Part shown: in pieces, positions 6,499-13,878 of the stretch
Numbering within the stretch: position 1 is the stretch's first letter
Layout: each line of letters starts with the position of its first letter
Assembly (NCBI GenBank): GCA_036273175.1
Contig: DASUIE010000352.1
Coordinates: forward strand, 1 to 16,675
Reading direction: 5' to 3'
From: DATARH01 sp036273175
GTDB lineage: Bacteria > Pseudomonadota > Alphaproteobacteria > ATCC43930 > CGMCC-115725
DNA length: 16,675 bases
The notes under the pieces: model-generated
Seen by the model: the letters and a program-made list of their open reading frames with translations, nothing else
The model's database searches: none
Told to the model about the DNA's origin: nothing
Program-made: the position numbers and the translations under genes

Positions 6499-6612
6499 TT
6501 CGACGACCCTTGCAGCTAACGGACGACCATTTTAGCAGACTCGGCGACGCGATGCCCGCCGAATCGCCAGTTCGTGCCGAACCTCGGAAAATCAAGAGGA
6601 AAACCGCCTCAA
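6499..6612. promoter_or_regulatory. Divergent tatA / serine hydrolase intergenic region
   Basis: This 114-nt gap must carry the start signals of two divergent genes. On the minus strand TAAAAT (6536-6531) is a plausible tatA -10 but has no convincing -35. On the plus strand TTGCAG (6513-6518) lies 17 nt before a poor -10. AAGAGGA (6594-6600) is about 12 nt before the hydrolase ATG. I see no repeat or known operator. Confidence 0.3.
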
Positions 6613-7719
6613 ATGACCTATTTCCCGCCTGCCGACCCCCTCTGGAATACCGCCGGCCCGAAAACCGTGGGCCTCGATCCGGCCAAGATCGCCGCCGCGG
6701 CCGGCCATGCCGCCGAGCACGAGACCAAATGGAGCCGCGACCTCGCTCATATGGTCGCGACCGATTTCGGCGAGGAGCCACCCTGGAACGAGGCGCTCGG
6801 CCCGGTGCGGCCGCGCGGCGGGCCGAACGGGCTCATCGCCCGCCACGGGCAGATCGTCGCATCCTGGGGGGACATCCGGCAGGTCGACCTGACTTTCTCG
6901 GTGGCCAAGAGCTATCTGTCGATCCTCGCCGGGATTGCCCACGACCGCGGCATGATCCGCGATCTCGACGAGCCGGTGCGGCGCACGGTCGACGATGGCG
7001 GCTTCGACCCGCCGCACAACGATTCGATCACGTGGCGGCATTTGTTGCAGCAGACCTCCGAATGGGAGGGCACGCTGTGGGACAAGCCGGACCTGATCGA
7101 CCGCCATCGCCCGATGGCCGGGCGTCCCGCCACCGGCAAGAAGGGCACTCACCGCGACCTGCAAACGCCCGGCGGCTATTGGGAATACAACGACGTCCGG
7201 GTCAACCGGCTGAGCCTCTGCCTGCTGCGTCTGTGGCGCCGCCCGCTGCCCGAGGTATTCCGCGAACTGGTGATGGACCCGATCGGCGCGTCGCACAGCT
7301 GGGAGTGGCACGGATACCGCAATTCGTATGTCGAGATCGACGGCAAGCGGATGCAGTCGGTCTCGGGCGGTTCGCATTGGGGCGGCGGCATCTTTATCGA
7401 CGCGCTCGACCAGGCGCGCGTCGGCTTGTTGATGCTGCGCGGCGGCGAGTGGAATGGAAGGCGAATCCTCTCCGAGAAATGGATCGAGACGATGCGGGTG
7501 CCGTGCGCCCTCTATCCAAGCTATGGCCTCCTGTGGTGGCTCAATACGGGAAAGGCGCTGTATCCGAGCGCGCCCGAAGGCAGCTATTTCGCCAGCGGCG
7601 CCGGAGGCAATCTGACTTGGATCGATCCGTCGCTCGACATCGTCGCGGTGCTCCGCTGGATCGACCGCGCGGCGACCGACGGCTTCATCCGCCTTGTCGT
7701 CGAGGCCGCCGCCGTTTAA
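6613..7719 (+). CDS. Serine hydrolase, class C beta-lactamase / EstB-like
   Basis: A 368-aa protein of the beta-lactamase-related serine hydrolase family (class C, DD-peptidase and EstB-like esterase group), which uses an acyl-enzyme serine on esters or amides. The nucleophile motif SxxK is SVAK (Ser96, Lys99), inside LTFSVAKSYLSILAGIAHDRG. The Tyr motif is probably YND at 192-194 in GGYWEYNDVRVNRL, replacing canonical YxN. The KTG position is HWG (255-257) in SGGSHWGGGI, as in the esterase-like members. No signal peptide is visible from the ATG at 6613, so a cytoplasmic esterase or amidase is more likely than a true beta-lactamase. A GTG at 6574 would add 13 residues but lacks a ribosome site. 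It lies 42 nt upstream of minC on the same strand and may be co-transcribed with it, without obvious functional link. Natural substrate unknown. Confidence 0.85.
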   Translation: MTYFPPADPLWNTAGPKTVGLDPAKIAAAAGHAAEHETKWSRDLAHMVATDFGEEPPWNEALGPVRPRGGPNGLIARHGQIVASWGDIRQVDLTFSVAKSYLSILAGIAHDRGMIRDLDEPVRRTVDDGGFDPPHNDSITWRHLLQQTSEWEGTLWDKPDLIDRHRPMAGRPATGKKGTHRDLQTPGGYWEYNDVRVNRLSLCLLRLWRRPLPEVFRELVMDPIGASHSWEWHGYRNSYVEIDGKRMQSVSGGSHWGGGIFIDALDQARVGLLMLRGGEWNGRRILSEKWIETMRVPCALYPSYGLLWWLNTGKALYPSAPEGSYFASGAGGNLTWIDPSLDIVAVLRWIDRAATDGFIRLVVEAAAV

Positions 7720-7761
7720 ACCCTGCGGTAGTGGCTTCCTCCAGACGGCGCCTGACCCCGA

Positions 7762-8442
7762 ATGGCGAATAGCATCGTGCAGGGCGCGCTGTTCACCGTG
7801 ATGGTGGTTCGCGCCGGGTTGCTGCGCGACCCATCGTTCGAGCACGAATTGGCGCGCCAGGTCGAACGCAGCCCGCGATTCTTTCGCGGGGCGCCGGTCG
7901 TGCTCGACCTTAAAGGCAGTCCCGGCTTCGAGACCCAGGACGAATTCGCCGATGCCCGCGATGTCCTGCGGCATTTTACGCTTGCCTTGGTCGGGGTGCA
8001 GAACGCGCTGCCGGCGCAACTCGAAGCCGCGGCCGCGGCCGGGCTCGCCGGTTTTGCCCCGACCGCGGCGCAGCCCGCCCGAGCGCCGGCCGCCGCTATG
8101 CCTCCGCCGCCCGCGCCGAAAGCGCGGCTGGTGACCCAGCCGGTGCGATCCGGCACCCAGATCTATGCCCGCGGGACCGATCTCGTCGTCACCGCCGCGG
8201 TAAGCCCCGGTGCGGAATTGATCGCCGACGGCAATATCCATGTTTACAATGTTTTGCGCGGCCGGGCCTTGGCCGGGGCGAGCGGCGACGCCGACGCACG
8301 AATCTTTTGCGGCAGATTGGAGGCCGAGCTGGTCAGCGTCGCCGGGCGCTATCTGGTCAGCGACCAGCTTCCGGCCGATCAGCGCGGCCATCCGGTGCAG
8401 ATCGCGCTGGTCGATGACCGGTTGACCATAACGAGGATTTGA
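7762..8442 (+). CDS. minC: Septum site-determining protein MinC
   Basis: MinC inhibits FtsZ polymerisation away from midcell and is carried to the membrane by MinD. The product is 226 aa, close to E. coli MinC. The N-terminal domain (about 1-105) has the family opening, with VLDLKGS in the place of the usual VVLDL strand. A proline/alanine-rich linker (roughly 108-128) follows. The C-terminal beta-helix domain starts at VRSGTQIYARGTDLVV and continues with GAELIADGNIHVYNVLRGRA, DADARIFCGRLEAELVSVAG and QIALVDDRLTITRI, all typical of MinC_C, which binds MinD and the FtsZ tail. The ATG at 7762 has no strong ribosome site, so it may depend on readthrough from the hydrolase gene. It heads a minCDE cluster in the standard order; minD begins 59 nt later. 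Confidence 0.95.
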   Translation: MANSIVQGALFTVMVVRAGLLRDPSFEHELARQVERSPRFFRGAPVVLDLKGSPGFETQDEFADARDVLRHFTLALVGVQNALPAQLEAAAAAGLAGFAPTAAQPARAPAAAMPPPPAPKARLVTQPVRSGTQIYARGTDLVVTAAVSPGAELIADGNIHVYNVLRGRALAGASGDADARIFCGRLEAELVSVAGRYLVSDQLPADQRGHPVQIALVDDRLTITRI

Positions 8443-8487
8443 CGCTCATCATTGCCCGGGCATTATCGGGCACGGCCGGCGCGCGGC

Positions 8488-8497
8488 GAGGGGAGGG
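8488..8497 (+). promoter_or_regulatory. Strong Shine-Dalgarno that fixes a TTG start for minD
   Basis: GAGGGGAGGG at 8488-8497 ends 4 nt before the TTG at 8502. No ATG or GTG in this frame gives the canonical MinD N-terminus, so this purine run is the main evidence for the minD start. An earlier TTG at 8439 overlaps the minC stop and would add 21 residues that do not belong to the family. Confidence 0.7.
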
Positions 8498-8501
8498 CCC
8501 G

Positions 8502-9317
8502 TTGGCAGCAAAGGTAATCGTCGTTACATCGGGAAAGGGCGGGGTCGGCAAGACCACGACCTCCGCGGCGTTTGCCGCCGGCCTCGCCTTGCGCGGCCAT
8601 AAAACCGTCGTGATCGATTTCGACGTGGGGCTGAGGAACCTCGATCTCGTCATGGGGTGCGAGCGGCGGGTCGTGTTCGACTTCATCAATGTGATCAATG
8701 GCGACGCCAACCTTAACCAGGCCCTGATCAAGGACAAGCGCAACGACAACCTCTTCATCTTCCCGACCTCGCAAACGCGCGACAAGGACGCGCTGAAGCG
8801 CGAAGGGGTCGAGCGCGTGCTCGACGAGCTGAAAAAGACCTTCGACTACATCATCTGCGACAGTCCGGCCGGGATCGAGCACGGGGCGATCACCGCGCTC
8901 TACTTCGCCGACCACGCGATCATCGTGACCAACCCCGAGGTCTCCTCGGTGCGGGACAGCGACCGCATAATCGGCATTCTGTCGTCGCGCTCGCGCCGGG
9001 CCGAGCGCAACGAGCCGCCGGTCGATATCCACTTGCTGCTGACCCGCTACGACACCGACCGGGTCAGCCGGGGCGAGATGCTGACGGTCGAGGATGTGCG
9101 CGAAATCCTGTCGATCCCGTTGCTCGGCGTGATCCCCGAATCGGAATCGGTGCTGCGCGCCTCCAATACCGGCACTCCGGTCGTGTTCGAGGCCGACAGC
9201 TCGGCCGGCCGCGCCTATGTCGACGCCGTCGCCCGCTTCCTCGGCGAGCAGCGTGAAATGCGGTTTGTCAAACCCGAGCGGAAGGGCTTTTTCCGCGTCT
9301 TGTTCGGTAGGGCGTGA
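8502..9317 (+). CDS. minD: Septum site-determining protein MinD
   Basis: MinD is a membrane-binding ParA-like ATPase that recruits MinC and oscillates under MinE control, positioning the division septum. From the TTG start at 8502 the protein is 271 aa, nearly identical in length to E. coli MinD (270). It begins with AAKVIVVTSGKGGVGKTTT, which holds the deviant Walker A, SGKGGVGKT (10-18) with the signature lysine. Further family segments are VVIDFDVGLRNLDLVMGCE, YIICDSPAGIEHGA (Walker B region), and VVTNPEVSSVRD read here as IVTNPEVSSVRD. The C-terminus, ERKGFFRVLFGRA, is a basic amphipathic membrane-targeting helix. The stop overlaps the minE start by one base (TGATG). Identification is secure; only the start is inferred. 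Confidence 0.96.
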   Translation: MAAKVIVVTSGKGGVGKTTTSAAFAAGLALRGHKTVVIDFDVGLRNLDLVMGCERRVVFDFINVINGDANLNQALIKDKRNDNLFIFPTSQTRDKDALKREGVERVLDELKKTFDYIICDSPAGIEHGAITALYFADHAIIVTNPEVSSVRDSDRIIGILSSRSRRAERNEPPVDIHLLLTRYDTDRVSRGEMLTVEDVREILSIPLLGVIPESESVLRASNTGTPVVFEADSSAGRAYVDAVARFLGEQREMRFVKPERKGFFRVLFGRA

Positions 9318-9577
9318 TGAGCCTGTTCAACTTCCTCTTTGCGCCGCGGCCGAAAAGCGCGGTGATCGCCAAGGAGCGGCTCAAGATCGTGCTGGCCCAC
9401 GAGCGCGCCAGCCGCGACGCACCCGATTTCCTGCCGCGCCTGCAAAAGGAATTGCTCCTCGTCGTCGGCCGCTATGTGCAGATCAACGAGGAGATGATCC
9501 GCGTCAATGTCGGCAAGGCGGGCGACACCTCGCTCCTCGAGATCAACATCGAGCTCGCCGGGGCGAAGGCGCTTTAG
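9317..9577 (+). CDS. minE: Cell division topological specificity factor MinE
   Basis: MinE stimulates MinD ATPase activity and drives the pole-to-pole oscillation that leaves midcell free of MinC. The 86-aa product has the usual plan: a hydrophobic N-terminal membrane-binding helix (MSLFNFLF), the MinD-contact helix AKERLKIVLAHERASR (about 18-33), and the beta-rich topological specificity domain with QKELLLVVGRYVQI and LLEINIEL. The ATG at 9317 shares its A with the minD stop codon, indicating translational coupling, and AGGG lies 4 nt upstream. A GTG three bases earlier is possible but less likely. Its stop codon overlaps the stop of the convergent pirin gene (9574-9577), so there is no space for a separate terminator. 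Confidence 0.96.
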   Translation: MSLFNFLFAPRPKSAVIAKERLKIVLAHERASRDAPDFLPRLQKELLLVVGRYVQINEEMIRVNVGKAGDTSLLEINIELAGAKAL

Positions 9578-10272
9578 GCCGCGTCGACCAGAACCAGCTC
9601 GGTATCGTCCTTCGCCGAAAGCGTAAGCACCGCCTCGTCGTGGATCGCGACGCCGTCGCGGGCTGACGCCTTCACCCCATTGACCTCGATCGAGCCGCTC
9701 ACCGGCACCAGATAGGCGTGCCGGCCGGGCCCCAGCCGATAGTCGAGCCTGCTGCCGGCCTTCAGCGTCGCCCCGAGCACCCGCGCATCGGCGCGGATCG
9801 GCAGCGCGTCGCCGTCGCCGTCCTGGCCGCTCGCCAATGTGACGAAGCGCCCGGCGCGGTCGCCTTTCGGAAACGGCCGCGTGCCCCAGCCCGGCTCGCC
9901 GCCGCGCTCGCGGGGCAGGATCCAGATCTGGAACAGGCGGGTCGGCTCGGCGTCGAGATTGTATTCGGCGTGGCGGATGCCGGTGCCGGCCGACATCACC
10001 TGCACGTCGCCCGCCTCGGTGCGGCCCTTGTTGCCGAGGCTGTCCTGGTGCGAAACGGCGCCAGCCCGCACATAGGTGATGATCTCCATGTCGGCATGCG
10101 GGTGCGGCGCAAAGCCTTGGCCCGGCGCGATCTCGTCGTCGTTCCACACGCGCAGCGCGCCCCAGCCCATCCGCTCGGGGTCGCGGTAACGCGCGAACGA
10201 GAAGTGATAATGCGTATCGAGCCAGTCGAGATGCTCCTGGCCGAGCTTGGCGAAGGGGCGCAGTTCGATCAT
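9574..10272 (-). CDS. Pirin family protein (YhhW-like)
   Basis: A 232-aa bicupin of the pirin family, close in length to E. coli YhhW (231 aa), which shows quercetin 2,3-dioxygenase activity in vitro; the physiological role is unclear. The N-terminal cupin has the four metal ligands expected for pirins: His57 and His59 in FAPHPHADMEIITYV, and His101 and Glu103 in GTGIRHAEYN. The conserved segment GDVQVMSAGTG (88-98) precedes the second pair. The C-terminal cupin, RHAYLVPVSGSIEVNG onward, lacks metal ligands, as is normal. It is the last gene of the queuosine operon: the ATG at 10272 overlaps the queG stop by 4 nt (ATGA). Its stop overlaps that of minE on the other strand. A direct role in queuosine synthesis is not established; the linkage is positional. 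Confidence 0.9.
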   Translation of the reverse strand: MIELRPFAKLGQEHLDWLDTHYHFSFARYRDPERMGWGALRVWNDDEIAPGQGFAPHPHADMEIITYVRAGAVSHQDSLGNKGRTEAGDVQVMSAGTGIRHAEYNLDAEPTRLFQIWILPRERGGEPGWGTRPFPKGDRAGRFVTLASGQDGDGDALPIRADARVLGATLKAGSRLDYRLGPGRHAYLVPVSGSIEVNGVKASARDGVAIHDEAVLTLSAKDDTELVLVDAA

Positions 10273-11309
10273 GCGGGGGTGCCTCCGGTAAGGCGGTCGA
10301 GCGCCCAGGCGGCGCTGTCGCGCACCAAGGGAGATGGGTCGTCGAGCCTCGGCCTCACAGCCGCGATCAGCGCGGGGCTGGGGCGCGCGTTGCCGATCGC
10401 GTTGAGCACGTTGCGTAGGAAGCGGTCGCGGCCGATGCGCTTGACCGAGGTGCCGGCGAACAATGTGCGAAACCCGGCATCGTCGAGCCCCGCCAACTCG
10501 GCGAGGCGCGGCGCGGTCAGCGCCTCGCGCGGGAGGAAATCGGGCTCCGCCGTCGCGCGGGCGTATTTGTTCCAAGGGCACGCGGCGAGGCAATCGTCGC
10601 AGCCGAAGATGCGGTTGCCGATCAATGGCCTGAGCTCGTGCGGGATCGGGCCCTTGTGCTCGATCGTCAGGTAGGAAATGCAGCGCCGCGCGTCGAGCTT
10701 GTAGGGCTCGGGGAACGCGGCGGTCGGGCAGGCGTCGAGGCAGGCGCGGCAGCTCCCGCAACGGTCGCTCTCGGCAGGATCGGGGTCGAGCGCGAGGCTC
10801 AGATAGATTTCGCCGAGAAACAGCCACGATCCGAACTCGCGCGAAACCAGGTTGGTATGCTTGCCCTGCCAGCCGAGCCCCGCCTGCTGAGCCAGCGGCT
10901 TTTCCATCACCGGCGCGGTATCGACAAAGACCTTGAGCTCGCCCGGCCATTGCGCCGCGATCCAACGGCCGAGCCGCTTGAGCCGCTTCTTGACCGTGTC
11001 GTGGTAGTCGCGGCCGCGGGCATAGACGGAGACGACGCCGCTGCCGTCGTCCGGCTCGTCATCGGCGTCGGCGCCGTAATTGAGGCCGAGGACGACGATG
11101 GTTTTCGCTTCCGGCCAAAGCACTTGCGGGTCGCCGCGCCGCGCCGCTTTCTCGGCCATCCAGCCCATCTCGCCGTGATAGCCCTGGCGGAGAAACTCGG
11201 CGAGGCCCTCGCGTGCCGCCTCGGCGAGCCGCGCCTCGGCGAAACCGACCGCGTCGAAGCCGATTGACAGGGCCTCGGTGCGGATCGCCTCGCGGATCGC
11301 CGCGGTCAT
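10269..11309 (-). CDS. queG: Epoxyqueuosine reductase QueG
   Basis: QueG is a cobalamin-dependent iron-sulfur enzyme that reduces epoxyqueuosine to queuosine in tRNA, the last step of the pathway. The product is 346 aa. Visible features are the catalytic Asp130 in VFVDTAPVMEKPLAQQAGLG and the first cluster CGSCRACLDACP (Cys184, 187, 190, 194). Cys210 follows in RRCISYLTIEHKG, then the second cluster segment GCDDCLAACPWN (Cys237, 240, 244). A HEAT-like C-terminal repeat, LDDPSPLVRDSAAWALDRL (322-340), contacts tRNA in the known structures. The ATG at 11309 overlaps the queF stop by 4 nt. It needs a cobalamin supply, so the host should make or import B12. All key residues are intact. Confidence 0.96.
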   Translation of the reverse strand: MTAAIREAIRTEALSIGFDAVGFAEARLAEAAREGLAEFLRQGYHGEMGWMAEKAARRGDPQVLWPEAKTIVVLGLNYGADADDEPDDGSGVVSVYARGRDYHDTVKKRLKRLGRWIAAQWPGELKVFVDTAPVMEKPLAQQAGLGWQGKHTNLVSREFGSWLFLGEIYLSLALDPDPAESDRCGSCRACLDACPTAAFPEPYKLDARRCISYLTIEHKGPIPHELRPLIGNRIFGCDDCLAACPWNKYARATAEPDFLPREALTAPRLAELAGLDDAGFRTLFAGTSVKRIGRDRFLRNVLNAIGNARPSPALIAAVRPRLDDPSPLVRDSAAWALDRLTGGTPA

Positions 11310-11755
11310 CCCCGGCCGCGATAGGGGGCGATGCCGGCATCGGGCAGGAACAGCCCCTCGGGCGGCGCGCCGGTCTGATAGAACACGTCGATCGGGATGC
11401 CGCCGCGCGGATACCAGTACCCGCCGATGCGCAGCCATTTCGGCGCCGCCGCGGCGACGAGACGCTTGGCGATCGCGAGGGTACAATCCTCGTGAAAGGC
11501 GCCGTGGTTGCGGAACGAGCCGAGAAAAAGCTTCAGCGACTTGCTTTCGACGAGCGTCGCGCCGGGCACGTAGTCGATGACGAGATGGGCGAAATCGGGC
11601 TGGCCGGTGATCGGGCAGAGCGCGGTGAACTCGGGGCAGGTAAAGCGGACCGCGTAGAGCGTTCCCGGGTGCGGGTTTGCCACGGTCTCCAGAACCGCCT
11701 CCTCGGGCGAGGCGGGGAGCGGCGCGCGGCGGCCGAGCTGGGTCGGATCGCTCAT
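11306..11755 (-). CDS. queF: NADPH-dependent 7-cyano-7-deazaguanine reductase QueF (short type)
   Basis: QueF reduces the nitrile of preQ0 to the aminomethyl group of preQ1 using NADPH, in the cytoplasm. At 149 aa it is the single-domain (Bacillus-type) form rather than the roughly 280-aa bimodular form of E. coli. The catalytic Cys47 and Asp54 lie in LCPITGQPDFA, the family signature ESKSLKLF is at 70-77, and the substrate-binding FRNHGAFHEDC ends with His88 and Glu89. The ATG at 11755 overlaps the tgt stop by 4 nt (ATGA), and its own stop overlaps the queG start in the same way. The enzyme provides the substrate for Tgt encoded just upstream. QueC, QueD and QueE, which make preQ0, are not in the window. 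Confidence 0.96.
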   Translation of the reverse strand: MSDPTQLGRRAPLPASPEEAVLETVANPHPGTLYAVRFTCPEFTALCPITGQPDFAHLVIDYVPGATLVESKSLKLFLGSFRNHGAFHEDCTLAIAKRLVAAAAPKWLRIGGYWYPRGGIPIDVFYQTGAPPEGLFLPDAGIAPYRGRG

Positions 11756-12837
11756 GGGGCAGCCTCGATCTCGGCGAGCCGCCCGGCCGCGATGGCGCGG
11801 CGCATCTCGGCCATCAGCTCCGCGTAATAGGTCAGATTGTGCTGCGTCAACAGCATGCTCGCCAGGATCTCGCCGCTCTTCGCCAGATGATGCAGATAGG
11901 CGCGGCTGAACCCGGTGCAAGCCGGGCAGCGGCATACGGGGTCGAGCGGGGCCGGGTCCTCGGCGTGGCGGGCGTTGCGCAGATTGAGCGCGCCTTCGCG
12001 GGTGAAAGCCTGCGCGGTGCGGCCCGAGCGGGTCGGCAGCACGCAATCGAACATGTCGATCCCCCGCTTGACCGCGCCCACGAGGTCGGACGGCTTGCCA
12101 ACCCCCATCAGGTAGCGTGGGCGATCCTCGGGCAGCTCCCGGACGGTCGCGTCGAGCACGGCGAAGGTCGTCTCCTGGCCCTCGCCGATCGCGAGCCCAC
12201 CGACCGCGTAGCCGTCGAACCCGATCGCGGTCGTGCCCGCGGCCGAGCGCCGGCGCAGCTCGGGATGCACCCCGCCCTGGACGATGCCGAAAATTCCGTG
12301 CCCCACCCGGTCGACAAAGGCGCGGCGCGAGCGCTCGGCCCAGCGCAGGGTCAGCTCCATCGACGCCGCGACCGCGTCCCGCTCGGCCGGAAACGGCGCG
12401 CATTCGTCGAAGGCCATCGTGATGTCGGCGCCGAGCAGGTGCTGGATTTCGACAGAGCGTTCGGGGGTCAGCAGATGCCGGCTGCCGTCGAGATGCGAGC
12501 GAAAGGCGACCCCCTCCTCCCCGATGGTGCGCAGCTTCGCCAGCGACATGACCTGGAAGCCCCCGGAATCGGTGAGGATCGCGTGCGGCCAGTTCATGAA
12601 TTTGTGCAGGCCGCCCAGCGCCGCGATGCGCTCCGCGCCGGGCCGCAGCATCAGATGATAGGTGTTGCCGAGGAGGATGCGGGCGCCGGTCTCCGCGACA
12701 CCTTCGGGGGTCATCGCCTTGACGGTCGCCGCGGTCCCGACCGGCATGAAGGCCGGCGTCTCGATATCGCCATGCGCGGTCCGCAGCCGCGCCGTTCGGG
12801 CGGCGCCGTCGCGGGCGAGGACCTCGAAATCGATCAC
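11752..12837 (-). CDS. tgt: tRNA-guanine transglycosylase
   Basis: Tgt swaps the wobble guanine (position 34) of tRNAs for Asp, Asn, His and Tyr with preQ1. From the GTG at 12837 the protein is 361 aa. The base-recognition Asp90 lies in LTDSGGFQVMSL, the guanine-binding loop is VGGLAIGEGQ (211-220), and the nucleophile Asp263 is in GIDMFDCVLPTRSGR. The zinc site is CRCPAC (Cys301, 303, 306) plus His332 in LLTQHNLTYY, the expected CxCxxC-x25-H. The GTG at 12837 is preferred over a GTG at 12858 for three reasons: GAGG is 7 nt upstream, the protein then starts MIDFEVLARDG as in the family, and GTGA overlaps the queA stop by 4 nt like the other junctions of this operon. Confidence 0.96.
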   Translation of the reverse strand: MIDFEVLARDGAARTARLRTAHGDIETPAFMPVGTAATVKAMTPEGVAETGARILLGNTYHLMLRPGAERIAALGGLHKFMNWPHAILTDSGGFQVMSLAKLRTIGEEGVAFRSHLDGSRHLLTPERSVEIQHLLGADITMAFDECAPFPAERDAVAASMELTLRWAERSRRAFVDRVGHGIFGIVQGGVHPELRRRSAAGTTAIGFDGYAVGGLAIGEGQETTFAVLDATVRELPEDRPRYLMGVGKPSDLVGAVKRGIDMFDCVLPTRSGRTAQAFTREGALNLRNARHAEDPAPLDPVCRCPACTGFSRAYLHHLAKSGEILASMLLTQHNLTYYAELMAEMRRAIAAGRLAEIEAAP

Positions 12838-13871
12838 CGGCGCACCTCGATCAGGCACGCATCGCCATAGGAGAAAAAGCGGTAGCGCTGGGCGACGGCG
12901 TGCGCATAGGCGGCCTTGATGCGGTCGAGGCCGGCAAGCGCCGCGACCAGCATCACCAGCGTCGAGCGCGGAAGATGGAAATTGGTCAGCAACATATCGG
13001 CCGCGCGCACTCGGTAGCCGGGGAAGACAAAGAGGCGGGTCTCGCCCTCGAACGGGCGGATTTCGCCGGTCTCGGCGACGGCGCTTTCAAGCAGGCGAAA
13101 GCTCGTCGTGCCGACCGCCACGATGCGGCCGCCGCGGGCACGCGCGGCGTTGAGGCGGCTTGCCGCGCCGGCGCCGAGCACGCCCCACTCGGCGTGCATC
13201 TTGTGCCGCCGGGGGTCGTCCTCCTTGACCGGGAGGAAGGTGCCGGGGCCGACATGCAGCGTCAGGGTCAGCCACTCGACGCCGCGCGCCTCGACCGCCC
13301 CAATCAGCTGGGGGGTGAAATGCAGGCCCGCGGTCGGCGCGGCGACGGCGCCATCGCGGCGGGCGAACATCGTCTGGTAATCGGCGACGTCACGCCGGTC
13401 CGGGCCCTCGGGACGCGGGATGTAGGGCGGCAGCGGCATGGCCCCATATCGCCGGAGCGCCGCGTGAAACGCCTCGCCCTCCAGGTCGAAGGCAAGGCTG
13501 ACATCGCCCTCCTCGTGCTTCTCGGCGACCCGAGCCGCAAAATCCTCGGCGAAGACGACGCGGTCGCCGGGACGAATCCTCCGCGCGCCCTTGACGAAAG
13601 CGCGCCAGGCGCCGCCCCCGAGGTCGCGGTGGAGGGTCGCCTCGACCCGCGCTTCCCCCCGTCGTCCGACCAGGCGCGCCGGGATCACCTTGGTGTCGTT
13701 GAAGACGAGAAGGTCGCCCGGGCGCAGCAATTCCGGGAGATCGGCGATATGGCGGTCGGCGAAATCCCCGTGCGCGGGGATCGTCAGCAGCCGCGCCGCC
13801 TCTCGCGGCTCGACCGGATGCGCCGCGATTAGCTCCCGCGGCAACTCGTAGTCGAAATCGTCGAGCCGCAT
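12834..13871 (-). CDS. queA: S-adenosylmethionine:tRNA ribosyltransferase-isomerase QueA
   Basis: QueA transfers and isomerises the ribosyl part of SAM onto preQ1 already in tRNA, forming epoxyqueuosine. The 345-aa product has the normal length and full set of family motifs. These are DDFDYELPRELIA at the N-terminus, LLVFNDTKVIPARL (54-67), APTAGLHFTPQLI, LTLHVGPGTFLPV, KMHAEW, GTTSFRLLES, LLTNFHLPRSTLVMLV and the terminal YRFFSYGDACLI. The ATG at 13871 is 7 nt after the stop of the Kazal-like gene, with only a weak ribosome site, so it may be read by coupling. Its stop overlaps the tgt GTG by 4 nt. It is the first of four consecutive queuosine genes transcribed leftward. Confidence 0.97.
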   Translation of the reverse strand: MRLDDFDYELPRELIAAHPVEPREAARLLTIPAHGDFADRHIADLPELLRPGDLLVFNDTKVIPARLVGRRGEARVEATLHRDLGGGAWRAFVKGARRIRPGDRVVFAEDFAARVAEKHEEGDVSLAFDLEGEAFHAALRRYGAMPLPPYIPRPEGPDRRDVADYQTMFARRDGAVAAPTAGLHFTPQLIGAVEARGVEWLTLTLHVGPGTFLPVKEDDPRRHKMHAEWGVLGAGAASRLNAARARGGRIVAVGTTSFRLLESAVAETGEIRPFEGETRLFVFPGYRVRAADMLLTNFHLPRSTLVMLVAALAGLDRIKAAYAHAVAQRYRFFSYGDACLIEVRR

Positions 13872-13878
13872 CGGGCCG

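Noticed and set aside
6574..6612. GTG at 6574 as start of the serine hydrolase
   Set aside because: No ribosome site precedes it and the 13 added residues resemble neither a signal peptide nor a domain.
7720..7761. A minCDE promoter or terminator between the hydrolase and minC
   Set aside because: The 42-nt gap shows no convincing -35/-10 pair and no T-tailed hairpin.
6510..7772. A 420-codon plus-strand frame overlapping the serine hydrolase
   Set aside because: Arg/Pro-rich +1-type shadow; the SVAK, YND and HWG motifs are in the other frame.
6592..8391. A 599-codon minus-strand frame opposite the hydrolase and minC
   Set aside because: Shadow of two recognisable plus-strand genes; rich in Arg, Gly and Pro with no motif.
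9574..10965. N-terminally extended pirin fused to an out-of-frame queG region
   Set aside because: The pirin starts at the ATGA overlap at 10272 at normal family length. The extension reads queG in a wrong frame.
12838..12858. GTG at 12858 as the tgt start
   Set aside because: It would lengthen the overlap with queA to 25 nt and add seven residues foreign to the family; the GTG at 12837 has GAGG and the 4-nt overlap.
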